Of a DNA stretch of 64,000 nt, positions 1-8,085 are shown piece after piece. This DNA is from DAOPKN01 sp035391225. GTDB taxonomy: Bacteria; Thermotogota; Thermotogae; MWEM01. The position numbers were made by a program, and so were the translations under genes. The DNA is taken from assembly GCA_035391225.1 (NCBI GenBank), contig DAOPKN010000008.1, positions 1 through 64,000 on the forward strand. The letters are read 5' to 3'. The notes beneath the pieces were generated by a model. That model was not told the DNA's origin and did not search any database. It saw nothing but the letters and a program-made list of their open reading frames with translations. Numbering within the stretch: position 1 is the first letter of the stretch; every line of letters begins with the position of its first letter.

Positions 1-1086
1 ATCTCCCTCTCCAAATCCGATTGGGACTCCTTCGAAACCTCCTGGGATTTCACCACGCTGCCGCTCCTTTCCCCCACGCCTGCATCTTGGCCGCGCGAAA
101 CGTTGTTGTCGGAGGCCTACGCCGCGCTGCGCCAGCATTGGGTGGACGCCACGTTGGAAATGCAGCGGTTGGAAGAGCAGAACAACCGGATTTTCATCGA
201 CGCCTACGGGTTGGAGCAGGAACTTTCCCCCGATGTCCCGCTGGAAGAAATCACGCTGAGTTGCAACCCCTACTACCGGTACGGCAACAAGGTACAGGTC
301 GAGCAGGGCAGCGACGAGAAGGGCAAAACCTTCCCCTTCCACGATGAGCTGGAAAAACGCCTGCGTGCGGACACGGTGAAGGAACTGGTGTCCTACGCGG
401 TGGGATGCATGCTGGGGCGCTACTCGCTCGACCGCCCGGGGCTCGTGCTCGCCAACCAGGGGGAAACGCTTGACGACTACTTGCAGCTCGTTCCCAACCC
501 CACGTTCACCCCGGACAAGGACAACGTGGTTCCCATCCTGGAGGGGGAATGGTTTCCCGATGACATCGTGCAGCGCTTCCGCCGGTTCCTGCGTCTCACC
601 ATGGGCGACGAGCATTTCCAGCAAAACCTGGAGTTCGTCGAGGACGCGTTGGGAAAGGATATCCGCAAGTACTTCCTGCGCGACTTCTTCAACGACCACG
701 TCACGCGCTACAAGAAACGCCCCATCTACTGGCTGTTTTCCAGTCCCAAGGGCAGTTTCAACGCGCTGGTGTACATGCACCGCTACCGTTCGGACACCGT
801 GAGCGTGGTGCTCAACGATTACCTCCGCCCCTTCCGTGCCAAGCTCGCCGCGCAGCTGGATGCGCTACAAAAGCAGGCGGACCTTTCCACCACATCCAAG
901 AGCGGCAAAACGCGCGCGCTCAAGGAAGTGGAGAAGGTGAAAGCCATGTTGAAGGAACTGGCGTCCTACGAGGAGAAGGTTCTGTATCCCCTGGCCACCC
1001 GCCGGGTGGAAATCGACCTGGACGACGGGGTGAAGGTGAACTACCCCAAGCTGGGTGAGGCGTTGAAAAGCGTGAAGGGGTTATAA
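1..1086 (+). CDS. pglX: BREX type 1 adenine methyltransferase PglX, C-terminal part (5' end outside window)
   Basis: The frame is open from base 1 to the stop at 1084-1086, so this is the last ~361 residues of a larger protein. The first visible residues include SKSDWDSFETSWDF, a stretch typical of the region after the N6-adenine methyltransferase core of PglX. Lys/Glu-rich helical sequence follows, with no catalytic NPPY motif, as expected for the C-terminal specificity half. In BREX, PglX methylates one strand of an asymmetric site to mark self DNA. The identification rests mainly on linkage: pglZ begins 24 bp downstream and brxL follows, the normal BREX type 1 order. brxA, brxB and brxC should lie to the left. 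Whether the missing 5' part is intact cannot be judged. Confidence 0.9.
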   Translation: MSLSKSDWDSFETSWDFTTLPLLSPTPASWPRETLLSEAYAALRQHWVDATLEMQRLEEQNNRIFIDAYGLEQELSPDVPLEEITLSCNPYYRYGNKVQVEQGSDEKGKTFPFHDELEKRLRADTVKELVSYAVGCMLGRYSLDRPGLVLANQGETLDDYLQLVPNPTFTPDKDNVVPILEGEWFPDDIVQRFRRFLRLTMGDEHFQQNLEFVEDALGKDIRKYFLRDFFNDHVTRYKKRPIYWLFSSPKGSFNALVYMHRYRSDTVSVVLNDYLRPFRAKLAAQLDALQKQADLSTTSKSGKTRALKEVEKVKAMLKELASYEEKVLYPLATRRVEIDLDDGVKVNYPKLGEALKSVKGL

Positions 1087-1110
1087 CCCAAGGAAACGGA
1101 GAGGAAGAGT

Positions 1111-3624
1111 ATGGAAGAACGCATTGCCATCGCGCTCAAGCGCTTGTTCGAAAGCGAACGCATCGTTTTCTGGTTCGACGCGGAGCAGGAGTTTTCCGAC
1201 GTTTTCCAACAACTGGAACTGCCGGGCGTGGAGAAAATCTGTCCGCTGGGCTACGAGCTGGGCGTGAAGTACCGGGTACTGCACCAATCGCCGAAAAAAA
1301 AGTTCTTGCTCTACCTCGGGGCGCCACCACCACCCGACGAGCAAAACTGGCTGCTGGATCTCCAGCTCGCGAGCGGGGAGTTCCAGGCGGACCAAGTTTC
1401 GCTGATGGTTTCCGAGCTGGGATTGGATCCCCACCTCTCTTCCGTGGTGGAAGAGCACGTTTCGTTTTTCAAGGCGAAGGGGCGCCGGGATACTTTGCGA
1501 AAGCTCTTGGAAACCAACGAATCGCCGGATTCACTGCGCACCAAGATGTGCGCGGTTTGCACCAATGCAAGCCCCCGGCTGGAATCCATCCTGGAAAAAT
1601 TGTTGGAGGGTTTTTCCCCCGGGGAAGACCCCGAAGCGGGTGAAGGGATGGAAGAACTGCGCAAGTTCGGCTTGGACCGTTTCTTCTGGCACCGTATGCA
1701 AACCTCTTTCGGTTACGCGTCTTCCCCCCCGAGGTTGTTGGACTTCCTGGTGCTTCTGTTCCGCCAAGGCCTCGTGGGAGAGGACGCTCCGAGCCTTTCG
1801 CGCGATGCACTGGTGTTCCTGGACAGTTGGAAGAAAGACCGGACGAGGGAAAACAGTTTCCGGGGTTTCGCCGGCAAGTTCGAGAAGTTGTTGAACGTGG
1901 AGAAACGACTGGAAAACTCCGATTACCGGGAATGGCTGCCATGCGACACGTTCCATGCCATCGACCGGCACATCCTTTTTTCCCTCTGCCAGGGGCTTTC
2001 CAAGCGCACCCTCCCGCTTGGGGAGGTCAGCCGGGTGGTGCAGGCTCGCGGGGGCACCCACTGGTTTTCTCTTTTTTCCCACTTCTACCTGTTCTTGGAA
2101 AACGTTGCCGCCTTCTTCCGGCAGATGGACGAGTTGGACTTGCACGTGGAAAGCCTGGCGGATGGGGTGGGCAAGTACGTGTCCTCCTGGTACCGGGTGG
2201 ACCAGCTGGCCCGTAGGGTGGTGTTCCATTTCCACCAGGCCAAGCGGCACGAGATGCTCGAAGGGCTGTTCGAAGAGGTGCAGCGGCGCTACGTGAACGA
2301 CTTCCTCCGAAAGCTGGGAGAGAAGTGGCAGGTACACGTGGAAAAAGCCACCAGGTGGGAAGCGGGCGATGTTCCGCTGCAACGCCATTTCTTTTTCCGA
2401 TGGGTGCGCCCCTTCCTCGATGAAAAGCACAAGGTGTGCGTGATTGTTTCCGATGGGCTGCGCTACGAGCTGGCACAGCAGTTGTGCGAAAGGATCGGGC
2501 AGATGGACCGCCACGAGTCCAACTTGGAACACGCACTGGGGGTTCTTCCCAGCTACACGCAGCTGGGAATGGCAGCGCTGTTGCCCGGAAAGCAACTCGC
2601 CATCCACTCCGATGCCATGGCCAGCGTGTGGGTGGACGGGCAAAACTCCGCGGGAACGGAGAACCGCAGGAAGATCCTGGACTGTGTGCCGAACGTGCGC
2701 GCAACGGCACTCCAGGCAGAAGTTTTCTTGTTCCTGAAAAGCGACGAATGCCGTGCCCTGGTGCGCGACCACGATGTGCTGTACATTTTCCAAAACCGTA
2801 TCGACGCTGAGGGTGACAACCGCAACACGGAGGGAGAGGTGTTCGAAGCTGCCGAAAAAGCCATCAAGGAACTGGAACAGCTGGTGAAAAAGTGCACCTC
2901 GGCCAATGCCAACAACGTACTGGTTACTGCCGACCACGGATTCTTGTACCAGGATTCCCCGCTGCAACAAGGTGATTTCGTGGGGGAGGCTTCCTTTTCG
3001 GCGGGACAATCGGAAGGCATCTACCGCGACCGCCGTTTCGTGATCGGCGAAAGGCTCGCTTCCCAAGCCGGGCTGGTGGATTTTTGCCCCGAGAAGCTGG
3101 GCATTGCCCCGGGCATCCAGGTGCAAATCCCACGCTCCACCCTGCGGTTGCGTCTTTCGGGGTCGGGGAGCCGCTACGTGCACGGCGGGGCTACACTGCA
3201 GGAAGTGGTGGTGCCCGTGTTGAAGGTGAACAAGAAACGCCAAAGCGACCGGTCGCAGGTGGACGTGGAAATCCTGAAAGGAACGGAATCTTCCATCACA
3301 TCGGGGCAACTCTCGGTGCGTTTCTACCAGGCACAACCCGTTTCCGCGAAGGTGGGCCCCCGAACGCTGCGCATCGCGCTGTACACTTCCCGGGGAGTGC
3401 TCATTTCCAACCAGCAACAGAAGTGCTTTGACAGCCATTCCGAGAGCGCGCGGGACCGCGAAACCGTGATGCAATTCCTGTTGACCCGGGAAGCGGACAC
3501 GGTAAACGGGGAAACGGTGGAACTGCGGTTGGAGGAACCATTGGGCGGAACCACCCATTACCGGGAATACCGCACGGAGAAATACTTGCTGCGGCGTTCC
3601 TTTTCCAGCGATTTCGATTTCTAA
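1111..3624 (+). CDS. pglZ: BREX type 1 phosphatase-like protein PglZ
   Basis: This is an 837-residue protein in the size range of BREX-1 PglZ. It has alkaline-phosphatase-superfamily metal-binding motifs: VIVSDGLRYELAQQ near residue 446 and VLVTADHGFLY near residue 605. The N-terminal ~400 residues are helical, and a beta-rich C-terminal part ends at the stop. The start ATG follows GGAGAGGAAGAGT, a good Shine-Dalgarno. It lies 24 bp after pglX and 15 bp before brxL, so the three are co-transcribed. PglZ is a core BREX component needed for both host methylation and phage restriction; recent work on the family describes metal-dependent nuclease or phosphodiesterase activity. No truncation or frameshift is visible. 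The long reading frame on the opposite strand here is a GC-driven shadow. Confidence 0.95.
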   Translation: MEERIAIALKRLFESERIVFWFDAEQEFSDVFQQLELPGVEKICPLGYELGVKYRVLHQSPKKKFLLYLGAPPPPDEQNWLLDLQLASGEFQADQVSLMVSELGLDPHLSSVVEEHVSFFKAKGRRDTLRKLLETNESPDSLRTKMCAVCTNASPRLESILEKLLEGFSPGEDPEAGEGMEELRKFGLDRFFWHRMQTSFGYASSPPRLLDFLVLLFRQGLVGEDAPSLSRDALVFLDSWKKDRTRENSFRGFAGKFEKLLNVEKRLENSDYREWLPCDTFHAIDRHILFSLCQGLSKRTLPLGEVSRVVQARGGTHWFSLFSHFYLFLENVAAFFRQMDELDLHVESLADGVGKYVSSWYRVDQLARRVVFHFHQAKRHEMLEGLFEEVQRRYVNDFLRKLGEKWQVHVEKATRWEAGDVPLQRHFFFRWVRPFLDEKHKVCVIVSDGLRYELAQQLCERIGQMDRHESNLEHALGVLPSYTQLGMAALLPGKQLAIHSDAMASVWVDGQNSAGTENRRKILDCVPNVRATALQAEVFLFLKSDECRALVRDHDVLYIFQNRIDAEGDNRNTEGEVFEAAEKAIKELEQLVKKCTSANANNVLVTADHGFLYQDSPLQQGDFVGEASFSAGQSEGIYRDRRFVIGERLASQAGLVDFCPEKLGIAPGIQVQIPRSTLRLRLSGSGSRYVHGGATLQEVVVPVLKVNKKRQSDRSQVDVEILKGTESSITSGQLSVRFYQAQPVSAKVGPRTLRIALYTSRGVLISNQQQKCFDSHSESARDRETVMQFLLTREADTVNGETVELRLEEPLGGTTHYREYRTEKYLLRRSFSSDFDF

Positions 3625-3639
3625 GGGGGAGGGGCGAAC

Positions 3640-5664
3640 ATGACACGGCTCGACCAAAAAATCAACCAGCATTTTTCCGGACTCGTGGTGCGCAAGGACC
3701 TGGTGAAAGCGGTGCGGGGGAACGCCATCGTTCCTTCCTACGTGCTGGAATACCTGCTGGGGCAGTACTGCGCCACCAGCGACGAGGACTCCATCCAGGG
3801 CGGCATCGAAACCGTAAAGGAGATCCTGCGCAAGCACTACGTGCACCGCAACGAAGCCGGGTTGGTGAAATCCCGCGTGCGCGAACAGGGGCGCGTCAAG
3901 CTCATCGACAAGATCGCGGTGGAGCTCAACGACAAGGCGGACATCTACGTGGCTGAGTTTTCCAACCTGGGGCTCAAGAACGTGCGGGTGGACCCGGACA
4001 CGGTGAAACGCCATCCCAAGCTGCTGGTAAACGGCGTGTGGTGCATCGCCGAGCTGGAATACCAGTTCACCGAAGAGAAGAACGGCAACCCCTGGGTGAT
4101 GGCGTCCATCAAGCCCATACAGCTGTCCCGTTTCGATTTCGAAGGCTACCTGCAGGCGCGGCGGCAGTTCTCCACGGAGGAATGGATCGACCTGCTGGTG
4201 CAAAGCGTGGGGTTTGACCCCGAGTTGCTGGGGCGGCGCAGCAAGCTGCTGCTACTCACCCGGTTGGTTCCCTACTGCGAGCGCAACTACAACCTGGTGG
4301 AGCTGGGGCCCAAGGGAACGGGCAAATCGCACATCTACTCGGAGTTTTCCCCCCACGGCATCCTGCTTTCCGGCGGGGAAGTCACCGTGGCGAAGCTGTT
4401 CGTGAACAACTCCACGGGGCGCATCGGACTGGTGGGCTACTGGGACACCGTGGCGTTCGACGAGTTCGCGGGCCGCCAGAAACGCGTGGACAAGGCGCTG
4501 GTGGACATCTTGAAGAATTACATGGCGAACAAGTCTTTTTCGCGGGGCATCGAAACCCTGGGTGCGGAGGCATCCATGGTGTTCGTGGGAAACACCCAGC
4601 ACACGGTACCCTACATGCTCAAGCATTCCGACCTGTTCTGCGACCTCCCCGAGAAGTTCTACGACTCCGCCTTCCTCGACCGCATCCACTTCTACGTTCC
4701 CGGCTGGGAAGTGGATATCATCCGCGGCGAGATGTTCACCTGTGGCTACGGTTTCGTGGTGGACTACCTGGCGGAGATCCTGCGAAGCCTGCGCAACCAC
4801 GATTTCTCTGACCGCTACACCACGTTCTTCTCGCTGTGCAGCGACCTTTCCACGCGCGATCGCGACGGCATCCAGAAAACCTTCTCCGGGCTGATGAAGA
4901 TCCTGTTCCCCCACGGGGAAGCCCGTGCACAAGAGGTCGAAGAGCTGCTCCGCTTCTCCATGGAAGGGCGCAAGCGGGTGAAAGACCAATTGATGCGCAT
5001 CGACACCACCTACCCACCGGTTCATTTCTCCTATTCAACCCCCGATGGGCAAGAGTTTTCCGTGCAAACCCTGGAAGAAAAGGAATTCGCGCAGTACTAC
5101 GGGGCAGAAACGCCCCCCCTGGAGGAGCAAACCAGCCCGCAACCCGCGGAAAAGCGGGAACGCGACCCGGTGGAAACGCACCTGGTGTTCCAGGAAAACC
5201 AGCAAGGGGTATGCTACGACAACTTGTTCGCGGACTACCTTCGTGGTGCACACCACATCACCCTCACGGACCCCTACATCCGGCTGTTCTACCAGGTGCG
5301 CAACCTGATGGAATTCCTGGAAACGGTGGCGAAGGCAAAACCCCGGGACGAAGAAATCAGCGTGCACCTTCTCACCACGCGCGATGATCTCAAACCCGAG
5401 CCACAGGAAGAGAACCTGAAGAAGATCCAACAAGCCTGCGAAGGGTTGGGTATCCATTTCAGCTGGGCATTTGACCCCGAGGGCACCATCCACGCCCGTC
5501 ACATCGTGCTGGACAACGGCTGGAAGATCCTGCTTGACCGGGGGTTGGACATTTTCCAGCACTACGAGATGAACGACGCCTTCTCCTTTTCCAACCGCCT
5601 GCAGCAATACCGCAGCTGCAAGGCCTTCGAAATGACGGCGCTGTTCGAACCAGGAGGAGAGTGA
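3640..5664 (+). CDS. brxL: BREX ATPase BrxL, variant with MIT_C-like C-terminus
   Basis: The protein has 674 residues. Residues ~1-480 match the BrxL AAA+ family: Walker A GPKGTGKSH near 225, an acidic GYWDTVAFDEFAG strand near 265 and a VGNTQH sensor segment near 316. BrxL forms DNA-binding ring assemblies and is required for phage restriction. The C-terminal ~150 residues (about 517-667) do not look like the Lon S16 protease domain; no GPSAG-type serine motif is present. They resemble the MIT_C domain of eukaryotic MITD1, with NQQGVCYDNLFADYL, DPYIRLFYQVRNL and a closing NGWKILLDRGLDIF. An acidic/proline linker (~495-515) joins the halves. The start follows GGGGGAGGGGCGAAC. It is the last BREX gene here; no obvious terminator follows before the kinase promoter at 5707. 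Confidence 0.93.
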   Translation: MTRLDQKINQHFSGLVVRKDLVKAVRGNAIVPSYVLEYLLGQYCATSDEDSIQGGIETVKEILRKHYVHRNEAGLVKSRVREQGRVKLIDKIAVELNDKADIYVAEFSNLGLKNVRVDPDTVKRHPKLLVNGVWCIAELEYQFTEEKNGNPWVMASIKPIQLSRFDFEGYLQARRQFSTEEWIDLLVQSVGFDPELLGRRSKLLLLTRLVPYCERNYNLVELGPKGTGKSHIYSEFSPHGILLSGGEVTVAKLFVNNSTGRIGLVGYWDTVAFDEFAGRQKRVDKALVDILKNYMANKSFSRGIETLGAEASMVFVGNTQHTVPYMLKHSDLFCDLPEKFYDSAFLDRIHFYVPGWEVDIIRGEMFTCGYGFVVDYLAEILRSLRNHDFSDRYTTFFSLCSDLSTRDRDGIQKTFSGLMKILFPHGEARAQEVEELLRFSMEGRKRVKDQLMRIDTTYPPVHFSYSTPDGQEFSVQTLEEKEFAQYYGAETPPLEEQTSPQPAEKRERDPVETHLVFQENQQGVCYDNLFADYLRGAHHITLTDPYIRLFYQVRNLMEFLETVAKAKPRDEEISVHLLTTRDDLKPEPQEENLKKIQQACEGLGIHFSWAFDPEGTIHARHIVLDNGWKILLDRGLDIFQHYEMNDAFSFSNRLQQYRSCKAFEMTALFEPGGE

Positions 5665-5706
5665 GGGGCATCCAAACCCTCGGGCGGGAGCTATTTTCAT
5701 CCGGCG

Positions 5707-5715
5707 TGTTATAAT
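5707..5715 (+). promoter_or_regulatory. Extended -10 promoter for the PAS hybrid kinase
   Basis: The sequence TGTTATAAT is a perfect extended -10 (TGnTATAAT) placed ~30 bp before the kinase start. No TTGACA-like -35 is seen 16-18 bp upstream. It belongs to the promoter class recurring through the window. Confidence 0.7.
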
Positions 5716-5744
5716 AGTTTTTTAGAAGACAGGATGTGAAGAGC

Positions 5745-8072
5745 ATGGGCGACTTTCCCGAAGATTTCTTCCAGGCCATCGTGCAGAACACCCACGATGC
5801 GCTGTACGTGGGCGGGTGGAATCGGTTGTTGTTTGTCAACGATCGCACCGTGGAACTCATGGGGTATTCCCGCGAGGAGTTGCTTTCCATGGACTTCTGG
5901 GAATTGATTCACCCGGACGACCGAACGCGGGGGATAGAACTCGCGAAAAAACGTTTCCAGGGGGAAAAGGTGACCGATCGCTATTCGCTTCGCTTGGTAC
6001 GCAAAGACGGCCAGGTGCTGGAGTTCGAGTTCCATGTTTCCATGATTTCCTTCCGTGGGGAACAAGTCGCGGTGGGAGCGGGGCGAGAGGTTACACGGGA
6101 AAAGGACATGCTACGGGACTTGAAACAGAAAGAGCAGCAATTCCAGACCCTTGTGAACCATTCTCCCGACCTGTACATCCAACTGGATAACGAAGGTAGT
6201 ATCGTGCTGGTCAATACCAGTGGCGCACGTATCCTGGGTTTTTCTTCTCCGAAAGAATTGGAAGGAAGCAGTATTTTCCGCTTTTTGTCGGAATCAGAAA
6301 AAGCCCGCCTGCTCTCACTTATTCCGCAAATCGAGCGCGAAGGGTACCGCTCGGACCTCGTTTTCTCCGTTCTCCGCCGGGATGGAACCACCTTTTCGCT
6401 GCAAATCAACGTCACGGTTCTGAAAAACCCGGAAATCCCCGACCAGGTAGAGGGTTTCGTTCTCATTGGAAGGGACATCACCTCCCAGCAGCAGCTGCTG
6501 CGCCGCATCCAGGACAGCGAGCACTTCCTTGGACACTTGATTGACATGATCCCGCATCCCATCTATACCCGGGATTCCATGGGGAATTACCTGCTGGTGA
6601 ACAAGAGGATATGTGACGGTTTTGGGCTGGAAAAGGACGAAATCGAGGGGTACCCGATGGAGCTGGTGTTCGAGAAAGCCGGAATGCCCGTGCAACAAGC
6701 CAAGTTCTTGCGTGCCCAGGACCAGAAAGTGCTGCAATCGGGGAAACCGCTATTCATTTCGGAGTTTTTCACGCAGGAAAAGGACGGCGAGCACATCTTC
6801 CAAATCCAGAAATTCCCCATCCGCTTGCCCCAAACCAACCAGATGGGTATCTTGGGCATCAACATCGATATCACCGAGTTCGTGCGCCTGGAAAAGCAAC
6901 TCCGCGAATCTTCCGAAAAAGCCAAGAAGGCAAGCGAGGCGAAGAGCCGCTTCTTGGCGAGCATGAGCCACGAGCTGCGTACCCCGTTGAACGGCATCCT
7001 GGGGTTCGAGCAGTTGTTACGGAAAACCACGTTAAACGAGGAACAGGAGGATTTCCTGGAGAACATCAAGGTGTCCGGAAAGCACTTGTTGTTCCTGATC
7101 GACCAGCTGCTGGATCTCAACCAGATCGAACAAAACCAGCTGCGGTTGTACGAAACCGAGGTATCCGTACCCGGCATCGTGCAAGGAATGATCCGCGCGT
7201 TCACCCCCGAAGCCATCACCCGAGGGTTGAAACTGGTCTCCTCGGTCGACCCGGACCTTCCCCCATCCTTCCAAACCGATGAAAAACGCCTCATGCAGGT
7301 GTTGTTCAACCTACTGGACAATGCCATCAAGTTCACACCCCGCGGTTCGGTGGTTTTGAAGGCGACGCTCGAAAAATCCCCACCCAGTTCGCGTATCGTT
7401 TTCAGCGTGCAGGATACCGGCATCGGCATTCCGCAGGAAAAAATCCACATGGTCTTCCAACCCTTCTTCCAGGCGGACGATTCCATCACCCGCAAGCACG
7501 GTGGAACGGGATTGGGCCTGTCCATCTGTTCGCGGTTGCTCAAGAACTTGGGGGGGAACCTCGCGGTGCAGAGCATTCAGGGCAAGGGAAGCACCTTCTG
7601 GTTTTCGCTACCCTTGCAACCCCCGATTCCGAACAAGGACATCCCGCAAAGGATCTCGCTGTACCACAGCGTTCCTTTACCCGAACGCTTGCGCATCCTT
7701 GCCGCCGAGGATGAACCCATCAACCGCAAGCTGTTGCAACGCATGCTCCAACGTGAGGGATGGGAGACCGTCGCCGTGGAGGATGGGAAAAAAGCGGTGG
7801 ACACTTGGGTGAAGCAACCCTTCGACATCATCTTGATGGACTTGCAAATGCCGGTGATGGATGGGTATACCGCCATGCAAACCATCCGGCGCATGGAAAG
7901 GGACCGTTCCTCGCACACTCCGATCTTGGCGGTAAGCGCGTACGCGATGAAGGATGAAGTGGAGAAGAGTCTGCGAGCGGGGGCAGACCACCACATTCCC
8001 AAACCGGTGGAGGAAGAGAAGTTGTTGCAGGCCATTGCAGCCCTTACCCAGCCGGGAAGAAGCCTGGGGTAA
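5745..8072 (+). CDS. PAS-rich hybrid sensor histidine kinase with C-terminal receiver
   Basis: About 775 residues with no signal peptide or membrane segment, so probably cytoplasmic. Order: three PAS modules (roughly 1-120, 125-250, 260-385), HisKA with MSHELRTPLNG (His near 408), HATPase_c with NLLDNAIKF, DTGIGIP and GGTGLGLSI boxes, then a receiver (~650-765) with the phospho-acceptor Asp in ILMDLQMPVMDG. Signal perceived by PAS would drive autophosphorylation and intramolecular transfer to the receiver. I prefer ATG at 5745, preceded by AGGATGTGAAGAGC; an in-frame GTG at 5736 is the alternative. It has its own promoter and follows brxL by 80 bp, so it need not belong to BREX. It converges with the lptD-like gene, with 13 bp between stops. 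No output partner is visible. Confidence 0.9.
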   Translation: MGDFPEDFFQAIVQNTHDALYVGGWNRLLFVNDRTVELMGYSREELLSMDFWELIHPDDRTRGIELAKKRFQGEKVTDRYSLRLVRKDGQVLEFEFHVSMISFRGEQVAVGAGREVTREKDMLRDLKQKEQQFQTLVNHSPDLYIQLDNEGSIVLVNTSGARILGFSSPKELEGSSIFRFLSESEKARLLSLIPQIEREGYRSDLVFSVLRRDGTTFSLQINVTVLKNPEIPDQVEGFVLIGRDITSQQQLLRRIQDSEHFLGHLIDMIPHPIYTRDSMGNYLLVNKRICDGFGLEKDEIEGYPMELVFEKAGMPVQQAKFLRAQDQKVLQSGKPLFISEFFTQEKDGEHIFQIQKFPIRLPQTNQMGILGINIDITEFVRLEKQLRESSEKAKKASEAKSRFLASMSHELRTPLNGILGFEQLLRKTTLNEEQEDFLENIKVSGKHLLFLIDQLLDLNQIEQNQLRLYETEVSVPGIVQGMIRAFTPEAITRGLKLVSSVDPDLPPSFQTDEKRLMQVLFNLLDNAIKFTPRGSVVLKATLEKSPPSSRIVFSVQDTGIGIPQEKIHMVFQPFFQADDSITRKHGGTGLGLSICSRLLKNLGGNLAVQSIQGKGSTFWFSLPLQPPIPNKDIPQRISLYHSVPLPERLRILAAEDEPINRKLLQRMLQREGWETVAVEDGKKAVDTWVKQPFDIILMDLQMPVMDGYTAMQTIRRMERDRSSHTPILAVSAYAMKDEVEKSLRAGADHHIPKPVEEEKLLQAIAALTQPGRSLG

Positions 8073-8085
8073 CCCGTCGCATCGC

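Noticed and set aside
1531..4203. 890-residue reading frame on the minus strand
   Set aside because: It is antisense to pglZ and brxL, lacks a ribosome site, has a composition rich in His/Gln/Val without a recognisable domain, and follows from the codon bias of the sense genes.
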